Assembly: GCF_003461245.1 (NCBI RefSeq)
Contig: NZ_QTWS01000003.1
Coordinates: 124,001-188,000, forward strand
Reading direction: 5' to 3'
Length of the DNA: 64,000 nucleotides
Source: Blautia sp. AF19-10LB
Lineage (GTDB): Bacteria > Bacillota > Clostridia > Lachnospirales > Lachnospiraceae
Of this stretch, positions 34,735 through 43,906 are shown in pieces (the first letter of the stretch is position 1; every line of letters starts with the position of its first letter). The translations under genes and the position numbers were made by a program. The notes under the pieces are model-generated. The model had not been told where the DNA came from, did no database searches, and was given only the letters and a program-made list of their open reading frames with translations.

Positions 34735-35653
34735 ACACTCTTCACTATTCAATTTTTAATAACCTCTTAGTTCTTTCAAAACTTATCGTCTTGTTTGCTA
34801 ATTGAATTCCTGTGATATATCTACATCATATATCTCTGATCCAATTCTCTGTATTTAGTTTTTATATTAATTTCGATATCATATTGATGTCTTGATTTGT
34901 GGTTGCGATTGTTTTATTCCCTGCTCATAAACGATACGATTTTTATCACTTCGTCTATTTAGAAAGTTTATAGATTTTAAATTATAATCTACGAATTATA
35001 ATTTATTGAGAAACTTAGGATATTCTTTTTCATTGGATTAGAGCAGCTCCAAACTTAACTTCTTAAATTTCAAACTGTTTTCCTTTGAAATAAGATTCCT
35101 TATAATCTCTTCTTAACATCTGTTGTGAGGAGATGTTCTTCTGATGCAAAGTTTCAATCCATATTAGAATAAATCTTATATGCATCTCAAAGTATCTTGC
35201 TTATTTATCTTCAAGCTTCTCTGGATCTCTGCTTCCAGACGATGCTCTAAAATAAGGAGTTATACTTTTTCAAAAATGTTTCTTTACACATTTTCGAAAG
35301 TCTCTGTATCAGGTGCGTGATAGTTATTCAATATAAGTAATCGATTCTATATACCTGTAATACTTATGATAAACGATCATTTCTTTTCATGAAGTCCTGT
35401 TCACCAGGCTGTAAATTTCATCTTTCTTCTCTAAGAATATGATTATTTCTTAAATTAATGGGCTAATATGTATCAGGTCTTTCTTGCAGGAAACTCGATT
35501 CCTATCACTTCTTATATTGATTGTGATTAGTAACTACTGTCCCAACGGTATCACCCTTGCCTTTCTTTTGATTTTCATTCCTTTCATGTTCTCTATACTA
35601 TGAATTGAATGAGTTTCTTTTGTGTTTTGTTTTTGTTTTCTTTTGATGTCATT

Positions 35654-35682
35654 ATAATAGCACTGTATAGTGTATTTGTCAA
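35654..35682 (-). promoter_or_regulatory. Promoter of the structured RNA
   Basis: TTGACA (35677-35682), 17-bp spacer, TATTAT (35654-35659), minus strand; expected start near 35647. The spacer contains a near-palindrome CACTATACAGTG (35661-35672). The first about 45 nt of the transcript are A-rich and largely unpaired. Confidence 0.75.
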
Positions 35683-35810
35683 CACATTTTTCGATTATTT
35701 TTTAATTTATTGTATATTTTTCGTGTTTATAATATTATTCTTGTTTTATTTGTGTGTATTTTTTATTATTTTCTGATAATTTAAACATATTATAAAACTC
35801 CTCTTCCATA

Positions 35811-35859
35811 CAAAAAGCAGTCCCGCGGGAGGCTGTGGTAAGCCATCCTGCGGGACTGC
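35811..35859 (-). terminator. Terminator of the aconitase-family gene
   Basis: Perfect 10-bp stem GCAGTCCCGC/GCGGGACTGC followed by TTTTTG on the minus strand, 44 bp after the stop. Confidence 0.92.
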
Positions 35860-35902
35860 ACAAACAGGGGTTGGTTCTGTATGTGGGGTGCCAGAACCAG
35901 TC

Positions 35903-38161
35903 TTATTTTCTGTTGTAGTTGATCAGACATCCTTTGAGGATGATCTCACGTTCGTCATCGGTCAGTTCTCCGAGTGTTACCTGGAACTCCTTAAGTCCGT
36001 CTTCTTTGACTACATATCCGGTGATGCTGTCGGCTTTATCAGCAACAGCTTCTCTGATATGCGGGAAGAACAGGAAATCACCGTTGGTAAACGGAAGCTC
36101 TCCCTGCGGGATCAGGAATGGAAGCATGCCCCAGTTGATAAGGTTTGAGCGGTAACGTTTGGTAGCGTACTCGTTTGCGATGTTTGCCCATCCGCCGAGA
36201 ACCTTCTGGCAGGAAGCGGCCTGCTCACGTGCAGAGCCATCACCAGGTTTTACAGCGAAGATCGTACTTCCGACTCCGACGTTTTCTTTGCTGATATCTG
36301 CGAACTGTTTCTTAACAGCTTCCATAACCGGTTTCAGTTCCGGAACTGCCTCTGCCGGACATTCTCCTGCTTCGATCGCCTTCTGTGCCTTCTGGATCTC
36401 TTTGGCACGTCCAACGTACTCCGGATCTCTTCTGGAAAGAGTGAACTCTGCCAGTCCAAGCGGATTGGAACGGAAAGAGGAAGTCTCACCGGAAGGAATC
36501 AGCTCGTCTGTTGTTGTAACAGGATCATGGATCTCAGAAACAACTTTGAGAACAAGGTTCTCTGCCAGCGCAGGCATCTCCGGCCAGTCTTTGATGTTTG
36601 GTCCGAACTGGATCTCAACGCTTGGATCTGCAACGCCCTTGCTGTCAAAGATACGGTTCTCATAAATTGTTTTGTCGAAGAAATATTTCTGATGTCTGTA
36701 GCTTCCGGTAAATTCTTCTGCGGAAGTCAGGAAGCCTTTGTTTGCTGCTGTTGCTGCGATGGATCTCGCATCCATAAGTGCAACGGAAGAAATCTGTCCG
36801 TTCTGGACCTTGGAACCTTCACGGTTCGGGAAGTTTCTCGTTGTATGACGGATACTGAACGCATTATTTGCAGGTGTGTCTCCGGCACCGAAGCACGGTC
36901 CGCAGAAAGCAGTCTTGACAACTGCCCCTGTTGCAAGGAGGTCAGCCAGGACACCGTTTCTTGCAAGTTCCATATAGATCGGTGTACTTGCCGGGTAAAC
37001 GCTGAGTGTAAAGGCGTCTGCACCGATGCTTGCTCCGCGGAGGATGTCTGCTGCTGCACAGATATTCTCAAATCCGCCGCCTGCACATCCGGCGATGATT
37101 CCCTGCTCTACATAAAGTTTACCGTCAACGACTTTGTCCTTGAGAGAATATGGAACTTTGCCGTCGAGACTGATCTGAGCCTTTTTCTCTACATCATCAA
37201 GGATGTCATAGAGGTTTTCTTTGAGTTCATCGATAGTATAGGTATTGCTTGGGTGGAATGGCATTGCGATCATCGGTTTGATCTCACTTAAGTCAACCTC
37301 TACGCAGCCGTCATAGTATGCAACCTTGCCCGGTTTGAGTTCTTTGTAGTCTTCTTTTCTGCCATGGATCTCGTAGAATTCTTCGATGGTCTCATCTGTC
37401 TGCCAGATAGAAGAAAGACAGGTTGTCTCTGTTGTCATAACGTCAATTCCGATACGGAAGTCTGCACTTAAACCTGCAACTCCAGGTCCTACGAATTCCA
37501 TAACTTTGTTCTTAACGTATCCATTGGCAAATACCTTGCCGATGATCGCCAGAGCAACGTCCTGCGGTCCTACGCCCGGTCTCGGCTGTCCCTTGAGGTA
37601 GATCGCAACTACGCCCGGCATATTGATATCATAAGTCTGGGAAAGGAGCTGCTTAACCAACTCACCGCCACCCTCGCCCATGGCCATGGTACCAAGTGCA
37701 CCATAACGGGTGTGGCTGTCAGAACCCAGGATCATCTTGCCGCCGCCTGCAAGCATCTCACGTGCGAACTGATGGATGACTGCCTGATGAGGAGGTACAT
37801 ATACTCCGCCATATTTCTTTGCACAGGTAAGTCCGAACATGTGGTCATCTTCGTTGATTGTTCCGCCTACTGCACACAGAGAGTTGTGACAGTTTGTCAG
37901 CACATATGGGATCGGGAATTTCTCAAGTCCTGAAGCACGTGCTGTCTGGATGATTCCTACAAAAGTAATATCATGGGATGTTAACTTATCAAACTTGATC
38001 TGTAATTTCTGCATATTTCCGGAAGTATTGTGTGCTTCCAGGATATCATATGCCATGGTGTTCTTTGCTGCGTCTTCTCTGGATACCGGCTGATCAAACT
38101 TGCTTTCTTCAACAATGTCACTGCCATTTACAAGGTAAACGCCACCGTCGTATAGCTTCAT
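35903..38161 (-). CDS. Aconitase-family hydratase
   Basis: 752 aa from the ATG at 38161 (SD AGGA). [27 protein letters not shown] is the aconitase substrate segment (given here in two contiguous parts of the family pattern). Cluster cysteines are likely in [12 protein letters not shown] and in [11 protein letters not shown] swivelling C-terminal domain contains [19 protein letters not shown] with the active-site Ser/Arg type residues. It resembles YbhJ-type hydratases annotated as aconitate hydratase. Whether citrate is the true substrate is uncertain, as no citrate synthase or isocitrate dehydrogenase is nearby. Confidence 0.88.
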   Translation of the reverse strand: MKLYDGGVYLVNGSDIVEESKFDQPVSREDAAKNTMAYDILEAHNTSGNMQKLQIKFDKLTSHDITFVGIIQTARASGLEKFPIPYVLTNCHNSLCAVGGTINEDDHMFGLTCAKKYGGVYVPPHQAVIHQFAREMLAGGGKMILGSDSHTRYGALGTMAMGEGGGELVKQLLSQTYDINMPGVVAIYLKGQPRPGVGPQDVALAIIGKVFANGYVKNKVMEFVGPGVAGLSADFRIGIDVMTTETTCLSSIWQTDETIEEFYEIHGRKEDYKELKPGKVAYYDGCVEVDLSEIKPMIAMPFHPSNTYTIDELKENLYDILDDVEKKAQISLDGKVPYSLKDKVVDGKLYVEQGIIAGCAGGGFENICAAADILRGASIGADAFTLSVYPASTPIYMELARNGVLADLLATGAVVKTAFCGPCFGAGDTPANNAFSIRHTTRNFPNREGSKVQNGQISSVALMDARSIAATAANKGFLTSAEEFTGSYRHQKYFFDKTIYENRIFDSKGVADPSVEIQFGPNIKDWPEMPALAENLVLKVVSEIHDPVTTTDELIPSGETSSFRSNPLGLAEFTLSRRDPEYVGRAKEIQKAQKAIEAGECPAEAVPELKPVMEAVKKQFADISKENVGVGSTIFAVKPGDGSAREQAASCQKVLGGWANIANEYATKRYRSNLINWGMLPFLIPQGELPFTNGDFLFFPHIREAVADKADSITGYVVKEDGLKEFQVTLGELTDDEREIILKGCLINYNRK

Positions 38162-38360
38162 AATAATCCTCCATTCATATAAATTATGCATTGCACGCTT
38201 CTGTGTTTTTGCAAAATGTATATTAATTATACTTTATCTCGCTAAAATCTGCAACGACATTTCACAAGAAGATATATAAAAATTCTTGACAAAATAATAA
38301 CTGATAACTACAATGCCATTAGCAAACACCTACTATTGATGTAAAAAACAGGGGATAAAT

Positions 38361-38864
38361 TTGAATCAGAGAGATAATACTTTTTTTGAAGCTTATAAAC
38401 GTCTTGACCGGCTTTGCAGAGATATTCTCAACTGCCAAAATGGTGTTAGTGAATATATTCAGCAAATGGATAAAACTCCTCAGGCGCAGTATACAGTTAC
38501 CAATTGGGAAAAAGATTATAAAATGTTGAAGCATATCCGCTGGGTCAGAAATCAAATAGCCCATGATATCTCAGACGCTCCATTCAGCACAGAAGCTGAT
38601 TTGGAATTTACAAATGCATTTTATGATCGAATCATAAATCAAAATGATCCTTTCTCACATTTAAGAAAAGCAGAACAAAGAAAAACCTATGCCAATAACA
38701 ATTATTATTTTCCGCCAAAGTCTTCAGATAACTCCTTTCATACTCAGTTACCTGACACTTCTAATGGCAGTTCATCACATGGACCTCTGGCAGTTATCAG
38801 TATCATAGCTGGCATAATTATTATAATTTTAATCGTTTTTTCACTTATAAATATGAACTTATAA
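38361..38864 (+). CDS. Membrane-anchored HEPN-like protein, TTG start
   Basis: 167 aa. The TTG at 38361 has AGGGGA 6 bp upstream. Residues 1-100 are helical and contain RWVRNQIAHD, where R63-N64-x3-H68 fits the R-x4-6-H motif of HEPN nucleases. A Ser/Asn-rich linker (about 110-140) leads to one membrane helix (about 143-163) at the C terminus, giving a cytosolic domain on a tail anchor. Similar proteins in Lachnospiraceae are, as I recall, labelled DUF6548. No nucleotidyltransferase partner is adjacent. Nuclease activity is an inference from the motif alone. Confidence 0.75.
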   Translation: MNQRDNTFFEAYKRLDRLCRDILNCQNGVSEYIQQMDKTPQAQYTVTNWEKDYKMLKHIRWVRNQIAHDISDAPFSTEADLEFTNAFYDRIINQNDPFSHLRKAEQRKTYANNNYYFPPKSSDNSFHTQLPDTSNGSSSHGPLAVISIIAGIIIIILIVFSLINMNL

Positions 38865-38963
38865 CATCTTTACTTGCATATTAAAAGCCATTATACTTAA
38901 AATCACTTAGCACTCAAATATTTCTGTCACCTGTGGCAGTTTTGATAGGGAGGTAGGAACACT

Positions 38964-39230
38964 ATGTTTCGTTTATGGGGAAAACTGTGGAAAGACAACC
39001 ACATGCTGAAAGATCTCGTCATTGATGACGACTCAGAAGATACAAGGACACACAAGATCTTCCGTGCACTGCAGGAGATCTGCTATGATTTTGACCTGGA
39101 AAATCCGATCTGGCTGGACAGCAATGTCACGGATTTCAAACGCCATTCCAGAACACGGTTCCGCCAGGACAGTTTTATTGAACATATTGAATTTGATTAC
39201 CTGGAGATTCAGGTGATCGAGGAAGATTAA
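38964..39230 (+). CDS. Conserved hypothetical protein, 88 aa
   Basis: ATG at 38964 after GGGAGGTAGGAAC, a very strong ribosome site. The protein starts MFRLWGKLWKDNHMLKD, is acidic, and alternates strands and helices without cysteines or membrane segments. A small cytosolic protein is likely. It lies 99 bp after the HEPN-like gene on the same strand and is followed by a terminator. I do not recognise its function. Confidence 0.7.
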   Translation: MFRLWGKLWKDNHMLKDLVIDDDSEDTRTHKIFRALQEICYDFDLENPIWLDSNVTDFKRHSRTRFRQDSFIEHIEFDYLEIQVIEED

Positions 39231-39235
39231 AAAAG

Positions 39236-39287
39236 TGCCGCTCACAGCTTCACTGATAATAACAGTTTGCTGCAAGCGGCATTTTTT
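39236..39287 (+). terminator. Terminator, probably bidirectional
   Basis: TGCCGCT pairs with AGCGGCA and is followed by TTTTTT on the plus strand; TTTTTTAATC follows on the minus strand. It separates the 88-aa gene from the convergent acyltransferase gene. Confidence 0.85.
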
Positions 39288-39291
39288 CGTA

Positions 39292-40362
39292 TCAGACAAT
39301 CCACTTACCCAATACCGGTATTTTTTTGATAAGTATTACCGCAAGGCAGCTAAGTCCAAAGATACACACCATGACTATCGGGATCGCAATCACTGTATTT
39401 CCGATCATCATGCTGTCTATTCCAGCTCTGTGCAGGATGTCGCGGAAAAATGCATGGATCAGATAGATTCCGAACGTATAACCTCCCAACCGACATATGA
39501 TCTCTTCCTGTTTCTCGCTCCAATGTATTTTGGACACATGATTTTTGAAAAATAAGAAAATCGCACTTCCCCAGAAAAATCCCGCAAGCGTAAAGTTTTC
39601 ATAATAGGACTGGAGTTCTCTTCCCACTCTCGGTGACATGTACTGACTGAGCAGGATTGCCGCAAGGATCAGTGAAATTCCCAGAATATAAATCGTTCGT
39701 TCCAGCTTCCTGGAAATCTCATAATGTGAAAGGTAATGTCCCAGGATAAAATATCCTGCATAGTCCACGACCATTCCCGGCTGAACCGTATGCATCACAT
39801 TCATGACGTATTCCTTCAGCGGGAACGAAAAACAGTTTACTGTGTATGGTATGATCTTGATGAGCAGAAACATCAGGATCAGATATTCTTCCCATTTCTT
39901 ACTTCGTTCACAGTTTACGATTTCCCACAAAAGCGGTGTCACTATCAGGAGTCCTGCTAACATAGGAAGATACCACAGATGGAAATAGGATTCACTGCAA
40001 TAGATCAGTATTTTCTTAAAAAACGATACAGATCCTATCGCTGGTTTCCCCGCCATTACGATCCTGTATACCGCATAAAAAATCTGCCAGAACACATACG
40101 CCACTGCTATCTGAAAAATATTCCTGGTCCAGAGTTTCTTGAGTGACCAGTTTCTCTTACCATCCAGATACAGCGTTCCGCTGATCATGATAAACGATGC
40201 CACTGCAAAACGGTTGATTCCATGGTAAAAATTCGAAATTCTCCATATACTGGAATCCAGTGGTGTATCCCGGAAATGCTGTGACCCGGCATGAATGCCG
40301 ATCACACCGATGCAGGCTGCAATTCGCAGGAGTTCTATCCATGTAATTCTCTTTTTATTCAT
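39292..40362 (-). CDS. Acyltransferase 3 family membrane protein (OafA-like)
   Basis: 356 aa with about ten membrane helices. ITWIELLRIAACIGVIGIHAG is the usual opening with the catalytic-region histidine, FAVASFIMISGTLYLDG is the next conserved stretch and YFHLWYLPMLAGLLIVTPLLW a later one. These enzymes O-acetylate surface sugars, peptidoglycan or other exported molecules. The acceptor is unknown; no polysaccharide operon surrounds it. Confidence 0.85.
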   Translation of the reverse strand: MNKKRITWIELLRIAACIGVIGIHAGSQHFRDTPLDSSIWRISNFYHGINRFAVASFIMISGTLYLDGKRNWSLKKLWTRNIFQIAVAYVFWQIFYAVYRIVMAGKPAIGSVSFFKKILIYCSESYFHLWYLPMLAGLLIVTPLLWEIVNCERSKKWEEYLILMFLLIKIIPYTVNCFSFPLKEYVMNVMHTVQPGMVVDYAGYFILGHYLSHYEISRKLERTIYILGISLILAAILLSQYMSPRVGRELQSYYENFTLAGFFWGSAIFLFFKNHVSKIHWSEKQEEIICRLGGYTFGIYLIHAFFRDILHRAGIDSMMIGNTVIAIPIVMVCIFGLSCLAVILIKKIPVLGKWIV

Positions 40363-40552
40363 TTTTGTTTCGTGGGGCTGTCCCCCATTTCTCCTTAATT
40401 TTGTGTATCCGCAACTATCTTATTTCTTCACAATTACATATTTCAAGTTTCTCAGATGTTACTGTTCGCTCCGTTCACAGTAACTCTCAGATCCTTCTGA
40501 AAGTATAACAAACGAACTGCCTTCCTACAAGCAATATTTCTTCCACGATCTG

Positions 40553-41173
40553 TCATTCCATAAATTCCCGGATGATCTCACGCATGATCTCCTCTTCCTC
40601 CGGGCTCAGCATTTTGCTGAAATGGCTTCCGGTCGCCGCTGTCTGGCGGATGCTTGCCGTGATCTTCTCCACCATCTCTTCCTGGAGAACGGGGTCCATC
40701 CTGGGCGGCGGTGCGACTGGTTCCGCCTTTCGCGGTGTGACTGTCTCCTCTCTTTTGGTCCGTGCAGAAAGGATATAGTCTGCCAGAGAATTCATCACAA
40801 GCTCTTCCCGGTAAGCAAAATCCAGAGCCTGTCTCAGAATCATCAATGCAACCGGGATCACCGTTCCCAGATAAAGATACCTAAGCGGCAGCCCACTTGT
40901 CCACTTGAGCTTTGTCACAAACAGGATTGCAAGCCCCAGACACAACGTTGACAGAAGCGACGGCAGCCAGACCAGAAAGTTCATCCTGTTCAGCAGTTTA
41001 TCTCTTGTTTTCCAGAGGTTCAGCCATTTTTCCTTAAGGCTTGTGACTGCATTTGTTCTTCGCAGAGTTCTTCTGTAAGTAAGGTGTACTGCCAGCATGC
41101 CAACCGCTCCGAAAGCTCCGGCGGCTGCCATGATGCAAAGCAGTATCTGCAGGTTCATGATTCGCTCCAGCAT
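40553..41173 (-). CDS. Membrane protein of unknown function, 206 aa
   Basis: ATG at 41173, preceded by AAGGAGGGGCTT; a longer frame to 41284 has no ribosome site. One N-terminal helix (MNLQILLCIMAAAGAFGAVG), a basic stretch (YRRTLRRT), then two more hydrophobic segments (about 65-115) and a cytosolic C-terminal part with a Pro/Lys-rich linker (KAEPVAPPPRMDP) and a helical tail. I recognise no family. Confidence 0.65.
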   Translation of the reverse strand: MLERIMNLQILLCIMAAAGAFGAVGMLAVHLTYRRTLRRTNAVTSLKEKWLNLWKTRDKLLNRMNFLVWLPSLLSTLCLGLAILFVTKLKWTSGLPLRYLYLGTVIPVALMILRQALDFAYREELVMNSLADYILSARTKREETVTPRKAEPVAPPPRMDPVLQEEMVEKITASIRQTAATGSHFSKMLSPEEEEIMREIIREFME

Positions 41174-41302
41174 AAGCCCCTCCTTGCTTTTACAATCTCT
41201 CCGACACCTTCTCGGCTTTTCTTCTGCTGTTAATTCCCATTCTACACCCGTATGAACTTGCTGGAAACAAAAATCGTTCGTCAAATTCTCCCTGGAAAAT
41301 GC

Positions 41303-41369
41303 GAAAAACTCCTCTGAACGGCTGATTTATCTGCTTTTCGTGATAATTCAACCTCCCATGAGGAGTTTC
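41303..41369 (-). terminator. Probable terminator after murF
   Basis: On the minus strand AAACTCCTC pairs with GAGGAGTTT and is followed by TTC. The loop is long (about 45 nt) but the arms are perfect. Confidence 0.55.
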
Positions 41370-41410
41370 TGTCGTTTTATATTCTGTCTGGATCTTTCAT
41401 AACCTGATAT

Positions 41411-42781
41411 TTACATTTCTTCCAGTGCCTTGACAACCTCTTCAAACTGCATGAAATGGGATGCTTTTACAAGGATCGTATCTCCCTCCTGGACAAGATC
41501 TCCAAGATGCTCAAGGAGAGATTCCCGGCTCTCTTCATAAATTACTTTAAATTCCTGATCTGCTTTGCGTGCAGCTTCTGCCATATGCACAGAAAGCGCA
41601 CCAACACAGATGCAGACATCAATTCCGCACTGTGCTGCATGAGTTCCGACTTCTTCATGAAGCGCGATCTCATTTTCTCCAAGTTCTCCCATATCTCCAA
41701 GGATCGCCACTCTTCGTCCTTCTCCGTCGTGAAGAACATCAAGGGAAGCTTTCATGGACATCGGGTTTGCGTTGTAGCAGTCATCCACTACCAGGAATTT
41801 GTCTGTCTCGATCATTTTGAAACGTCCGCGGATCGTCTCCAGGCTTTCGATACCTCTCTTGATCTCCTCGATGGAAAGCCCGTAAATGCGTCCTACAGCA
41901 GCTGCTGCCAGTGCATTGTAGACCATATGGATCCCCGGTGTCGGAACAAGCACATCAAAAGCATCCTCGCCAAGATGAATACGGCAGGCAACGCCCTTGA
42001 GTCCCTTGCTCTCGATCTGATCCGCATATACATCTCGCTCTGCATTGAGTCCGAAAAATACCGGTTTGACGCCATTGTATTCACTTACTGTCGCCAGTTT
42101 ATCGTCATCACCATTCAGAACAATATGTCCTTTCGGGTTCATGGACTTAAAGATCTCTGTTTTGGCTTTGAGCACACCATCGCGGTCTCCGAGATTTTCG
42201 AGATGGCAGGTTCCGATATTTGTGATCACACAGGTATCCGGTCTGGCGATCTTTGTCAGTCTGGTCATCTCGCCAAAATCACTGATTCCCATTTCCAGAA
42301 CTGCGATCTGATCTTCATCTCTCAGGCGGAAAACAGTCAACGGAAGTCCCAGTTCATTATTAAAGTTTCCCTGTGTCTTGAGTGTGCGGTATTTTTCTTT
42401 AAGTACAGAAGCGATCACTTCTTTTGTGCTGGTCTTGCCAACACTTCCGGTGATCCCGACAACCGGGATCTGAAGCTGTTTCAGATAAAATTCTGCGATA
42501 TCCTTCACTGCCTGAAGAGAAGATCCTACCTGGATATATGGAAAATCTGCATTCTCCAGTTCTCTCTCTGAAAGTGTGACAAGCGCACCCTTGCTCATGA
42601 CATCCGGGATAAAACGGTGTGCATCTACACGTTCTCCTACGATTGGAACAAACAGGCTGTCTTTTTCAATCTTGCGGCTGTCTGTAGTGATGGAGGAAAC
42701 TTCCCTGTCCATCACGTTTTCCGGACCATGGTATGTACCGGAGCAGACTTCGGTAAGATTCTTTATAGTAAGATTTTTCAT
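41411..42781 (-). CDS. murF: UDP-N-acetylmuramoyl-tripeptide--D-alanyl-D-alanine ligase
   Basis: 456 aa Mur ligase. N-terminal UDP-binding domain (SSITTDSRKIEKDSLFVP), ATP P-loop GITGSVGKTSTKEV, NELGLPLTVFR and LEMGISDFGEM, then VVDDCYNANPMSMKASLD. It adds D-Ala-D-Ala to the cytoplasmic wall precursor. It starts 13 bp after ddl, whose product is its substrate, so the two form a logical operon. Confidence 0.96.
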   Translation of the reverse strand: MKNLTIKNLTEVCSGTYHGPENVMDREVSSITTDSRKIEKDSLFVPIVGERVDAHRFIPDVMSKGALVTLSERELENADFPYIQVGSSLQAVKDIAEFYLKQLQIPVVGITGSVGKTSTKEVIASVLKEKYRTLKTQGNFNNELGLPLTVFRLRDEDQIAVLEMGISDFGEMTRLTKIARPDTCVITNIGTCHLENLGDRDGVLKAKTEIFKSMNPKGHIVLNGDDDKLATVSEYNGVKPVFFGLNAERDVYADQIESKGLKGVACRIHLGEDAFDVLVPTPGIHMVYNALAAAAVGRIYGLSIEEIKRGIESLETIRGRFKMIETDKFLVVDDCYNANPMSMKASLDVLHDGEGRRVAILGDMGELGENEIALHEEVGTHAAQCGIDVCICVGALSVHMAEAARKADQEFKVIYEESRESLLEHLGDLVQEGDTILVKASHFMQFEEVVKALEEM

Positions 42782-42794
42782 ATCGATTTCCTCT

Positions 42795-43829
42795 TTAGTT
42801 GTACTTTTTCTGTGAAACGCGGATCAGTTCTTCACACAGTGTCGGGTAATCCATTCCGAGAACGGCTGCTTCCTGCGGGATCAGGCTGGTCGGGGTCATT
42901 CCCGGGAGGGTGTTGGCTTCCAGGCAGTAGATCTTTTCGTCTTCGGTCACGATGAAGTCAAGTCTTGCGTAGCTTTCCATTTCCAGTGCATGATAGCCGT
43001 CCACGGCTGCTTCCTGAAGGCGTTTTGTCAGTTCCTCTGAGATCGGAGCCGGACAGGTTTCCTGTACTGCACCTGGTTTGTATTTATTCTCGTAATCGTA
43101 AAAGCCTTCTTTCGGCACGATCTGGACTACCGGGTAGGCAGTTCCGTCAACGACCGCAACTGTGTATTCCACACCCTTGATGAATTCTTCGATGACAACT
43201 TCGTTTTCGTATTCAAAAGCTTCATCCAGTGCTTTGACATAATCTTCCTGATTATCTACGATATAGACACCGATGCTGGAACCACCGCAGCATGTCTTGA
43301 CAACTACAGGAAATTCCATGCCAAGTGCCGCAAGAGAGTCCTGACGGTCTTTTTTCTTCATGGCTTTTCCGCCCGGTGTGCTTACGCCTCTCATCTGGAA
43401 CATTGCTTTGGTCACGCCTTTGTCCATTGCCATCGCACTGCTTAAGTATCCGGTTCCGGTATAAGGAATTCCCATCAGGTCAAATGCTGCCTGTAACTTG
43501 CCGTCCTCTCCGTTTGCACCGTGAAGTCCGAGAAAAACAAAGTCGGCTTTTTTGCAGAGTTCGATGACATTTGACCCGAAGAAATCTCTGCGGGCTTTCT
43601 TTAATTCTTTCATCTGCGGATTAAAGCCCTTGATATACTCTGCTGCTTTTTCGACATCGTATTCCGCCGGGAACGGATCTTCCCAGTTTACGGTTTCGAG
43701 GCCACAGAATACATCCACCAGGATCGCCTGATGTCCTTTCTGTCTGAGTGCCTGGCAGATTCCTGTTCCTGATACGATAGAAACATCTCTTTCTGTACTG
43801 GTTCCACCTGCTAATACAACAATTTTCAT
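42795..43829 (-). CDS. ddl: D-alanine--D-alanine ligase
   Basis: 344 aa from the ATG at 43829 (AAGGAGATGGAAGAAT upstream). VVLAGGTSTERDVSIVSG, VFLGLHGANGEDGKLQ, GTGYLSSAMAMDKGVTK and the ATP-grasp parts FPVVVKTCCGGSSIGVYIV and LEANTLPGMTPTSLIP are all present. It joins two D-alanines for peptidoglycan synthesis and is the target class of D-cycloserine. First gene of ddl-murF. Confidence 0.96.
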   Translation of the reverse strand: MKIVVLAGGTSTERDVSIVSGTGICQALRQKGHQAILVDVFCGLETVNWEDPFPAEYDVEKAAEYIKGFNPQMKELKKARRDFFGSNVIELCKKADFVFLGLHGANGEDGKLQAAFDLMGIPYTGTGYLSSAMAMDKGVTKAMFQMRGVSTPGGKAMKKKDRQDSLAALGMEFPVVVKTCCGGSSIGVYIVDNQEDYVKALDEAFEYENEVVIEEFIKGVEYTVAVVDGTAYPVVQIVPKEGFYDYENKYKPGAVQETCPAPISEELTKRLQEAAVDGYHALEMESYARLDFIVTEDEKIYCLEANTLPGMTPTSLIPQEAAVLGMDYPTLCEELIRVSQKKYN

Positions 43830-43906
43830 ATTCTTCCATCTCCTTAAGGAAAGCAAAAACTGCTGCAAAAATTCACTTCAGAATCTCTGCAGCATTTTAC
43901 CTGTTC

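Larger units (their letters stand above)
34634..35647 (-). ncRNA. Putative large (about 1 kb) structured non-coding RNA, or long leader of the rluA-family gene
   Basis: There is no ORF of 60 codons in any frame over about 1.2 kb, though a near-consensus promoter drives the minus strand. The predicted RNA has many perfect stems, listed here by window coordinates: 34814-34820/34828-34834 (7 bp), 34978-34988/34995-35005 (11 bp, 6-nt loop), 35067-35074/35084-35091 (8 bp), 35115-35121/35131-35137 (7 bp), 35143-35148/35181-35186, 35220-35225/35234-35239, 35264-35279/35288-35301 (14 pairs, 2-nt bulge), 35333-35339/35361-35367 (7 bp) and 35488-35492/35499-35503. One pair in the 14-bp stem is G-U only in the minus-strand RNA, supporting that strand. 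Possible long-range helices: 35038-35045 with 35243-35250, and 34747-34754 with 35603-35610. The size is like OLE, GOLLD or ROOL RNAs but I cannot assign it. 3' end uncertain. Confidence 0.6.

Noticed and set aside
35534..35587. 17-residue basic ORF (MKGMKIKRKARVIPLGQ) near the 5' end of the long RNA
   Set aside because: The first ATG has only a weak ribosome site and the second ATG has none at a workable distance. Short ORFs are expected by chance; I do not call it a leader peptide.
34740..35640. Possible decayed protein gene in the 1-kb gap
   Set aside because: I looked for fragments of known families in the six frames by eye and saw none; the perfect stems and promoter favour an RNA. A translated search would settle it.
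41456..42571. 371-codon plus-strand ORF opposite murF
   Set aside because: Antisense shadow of murF.
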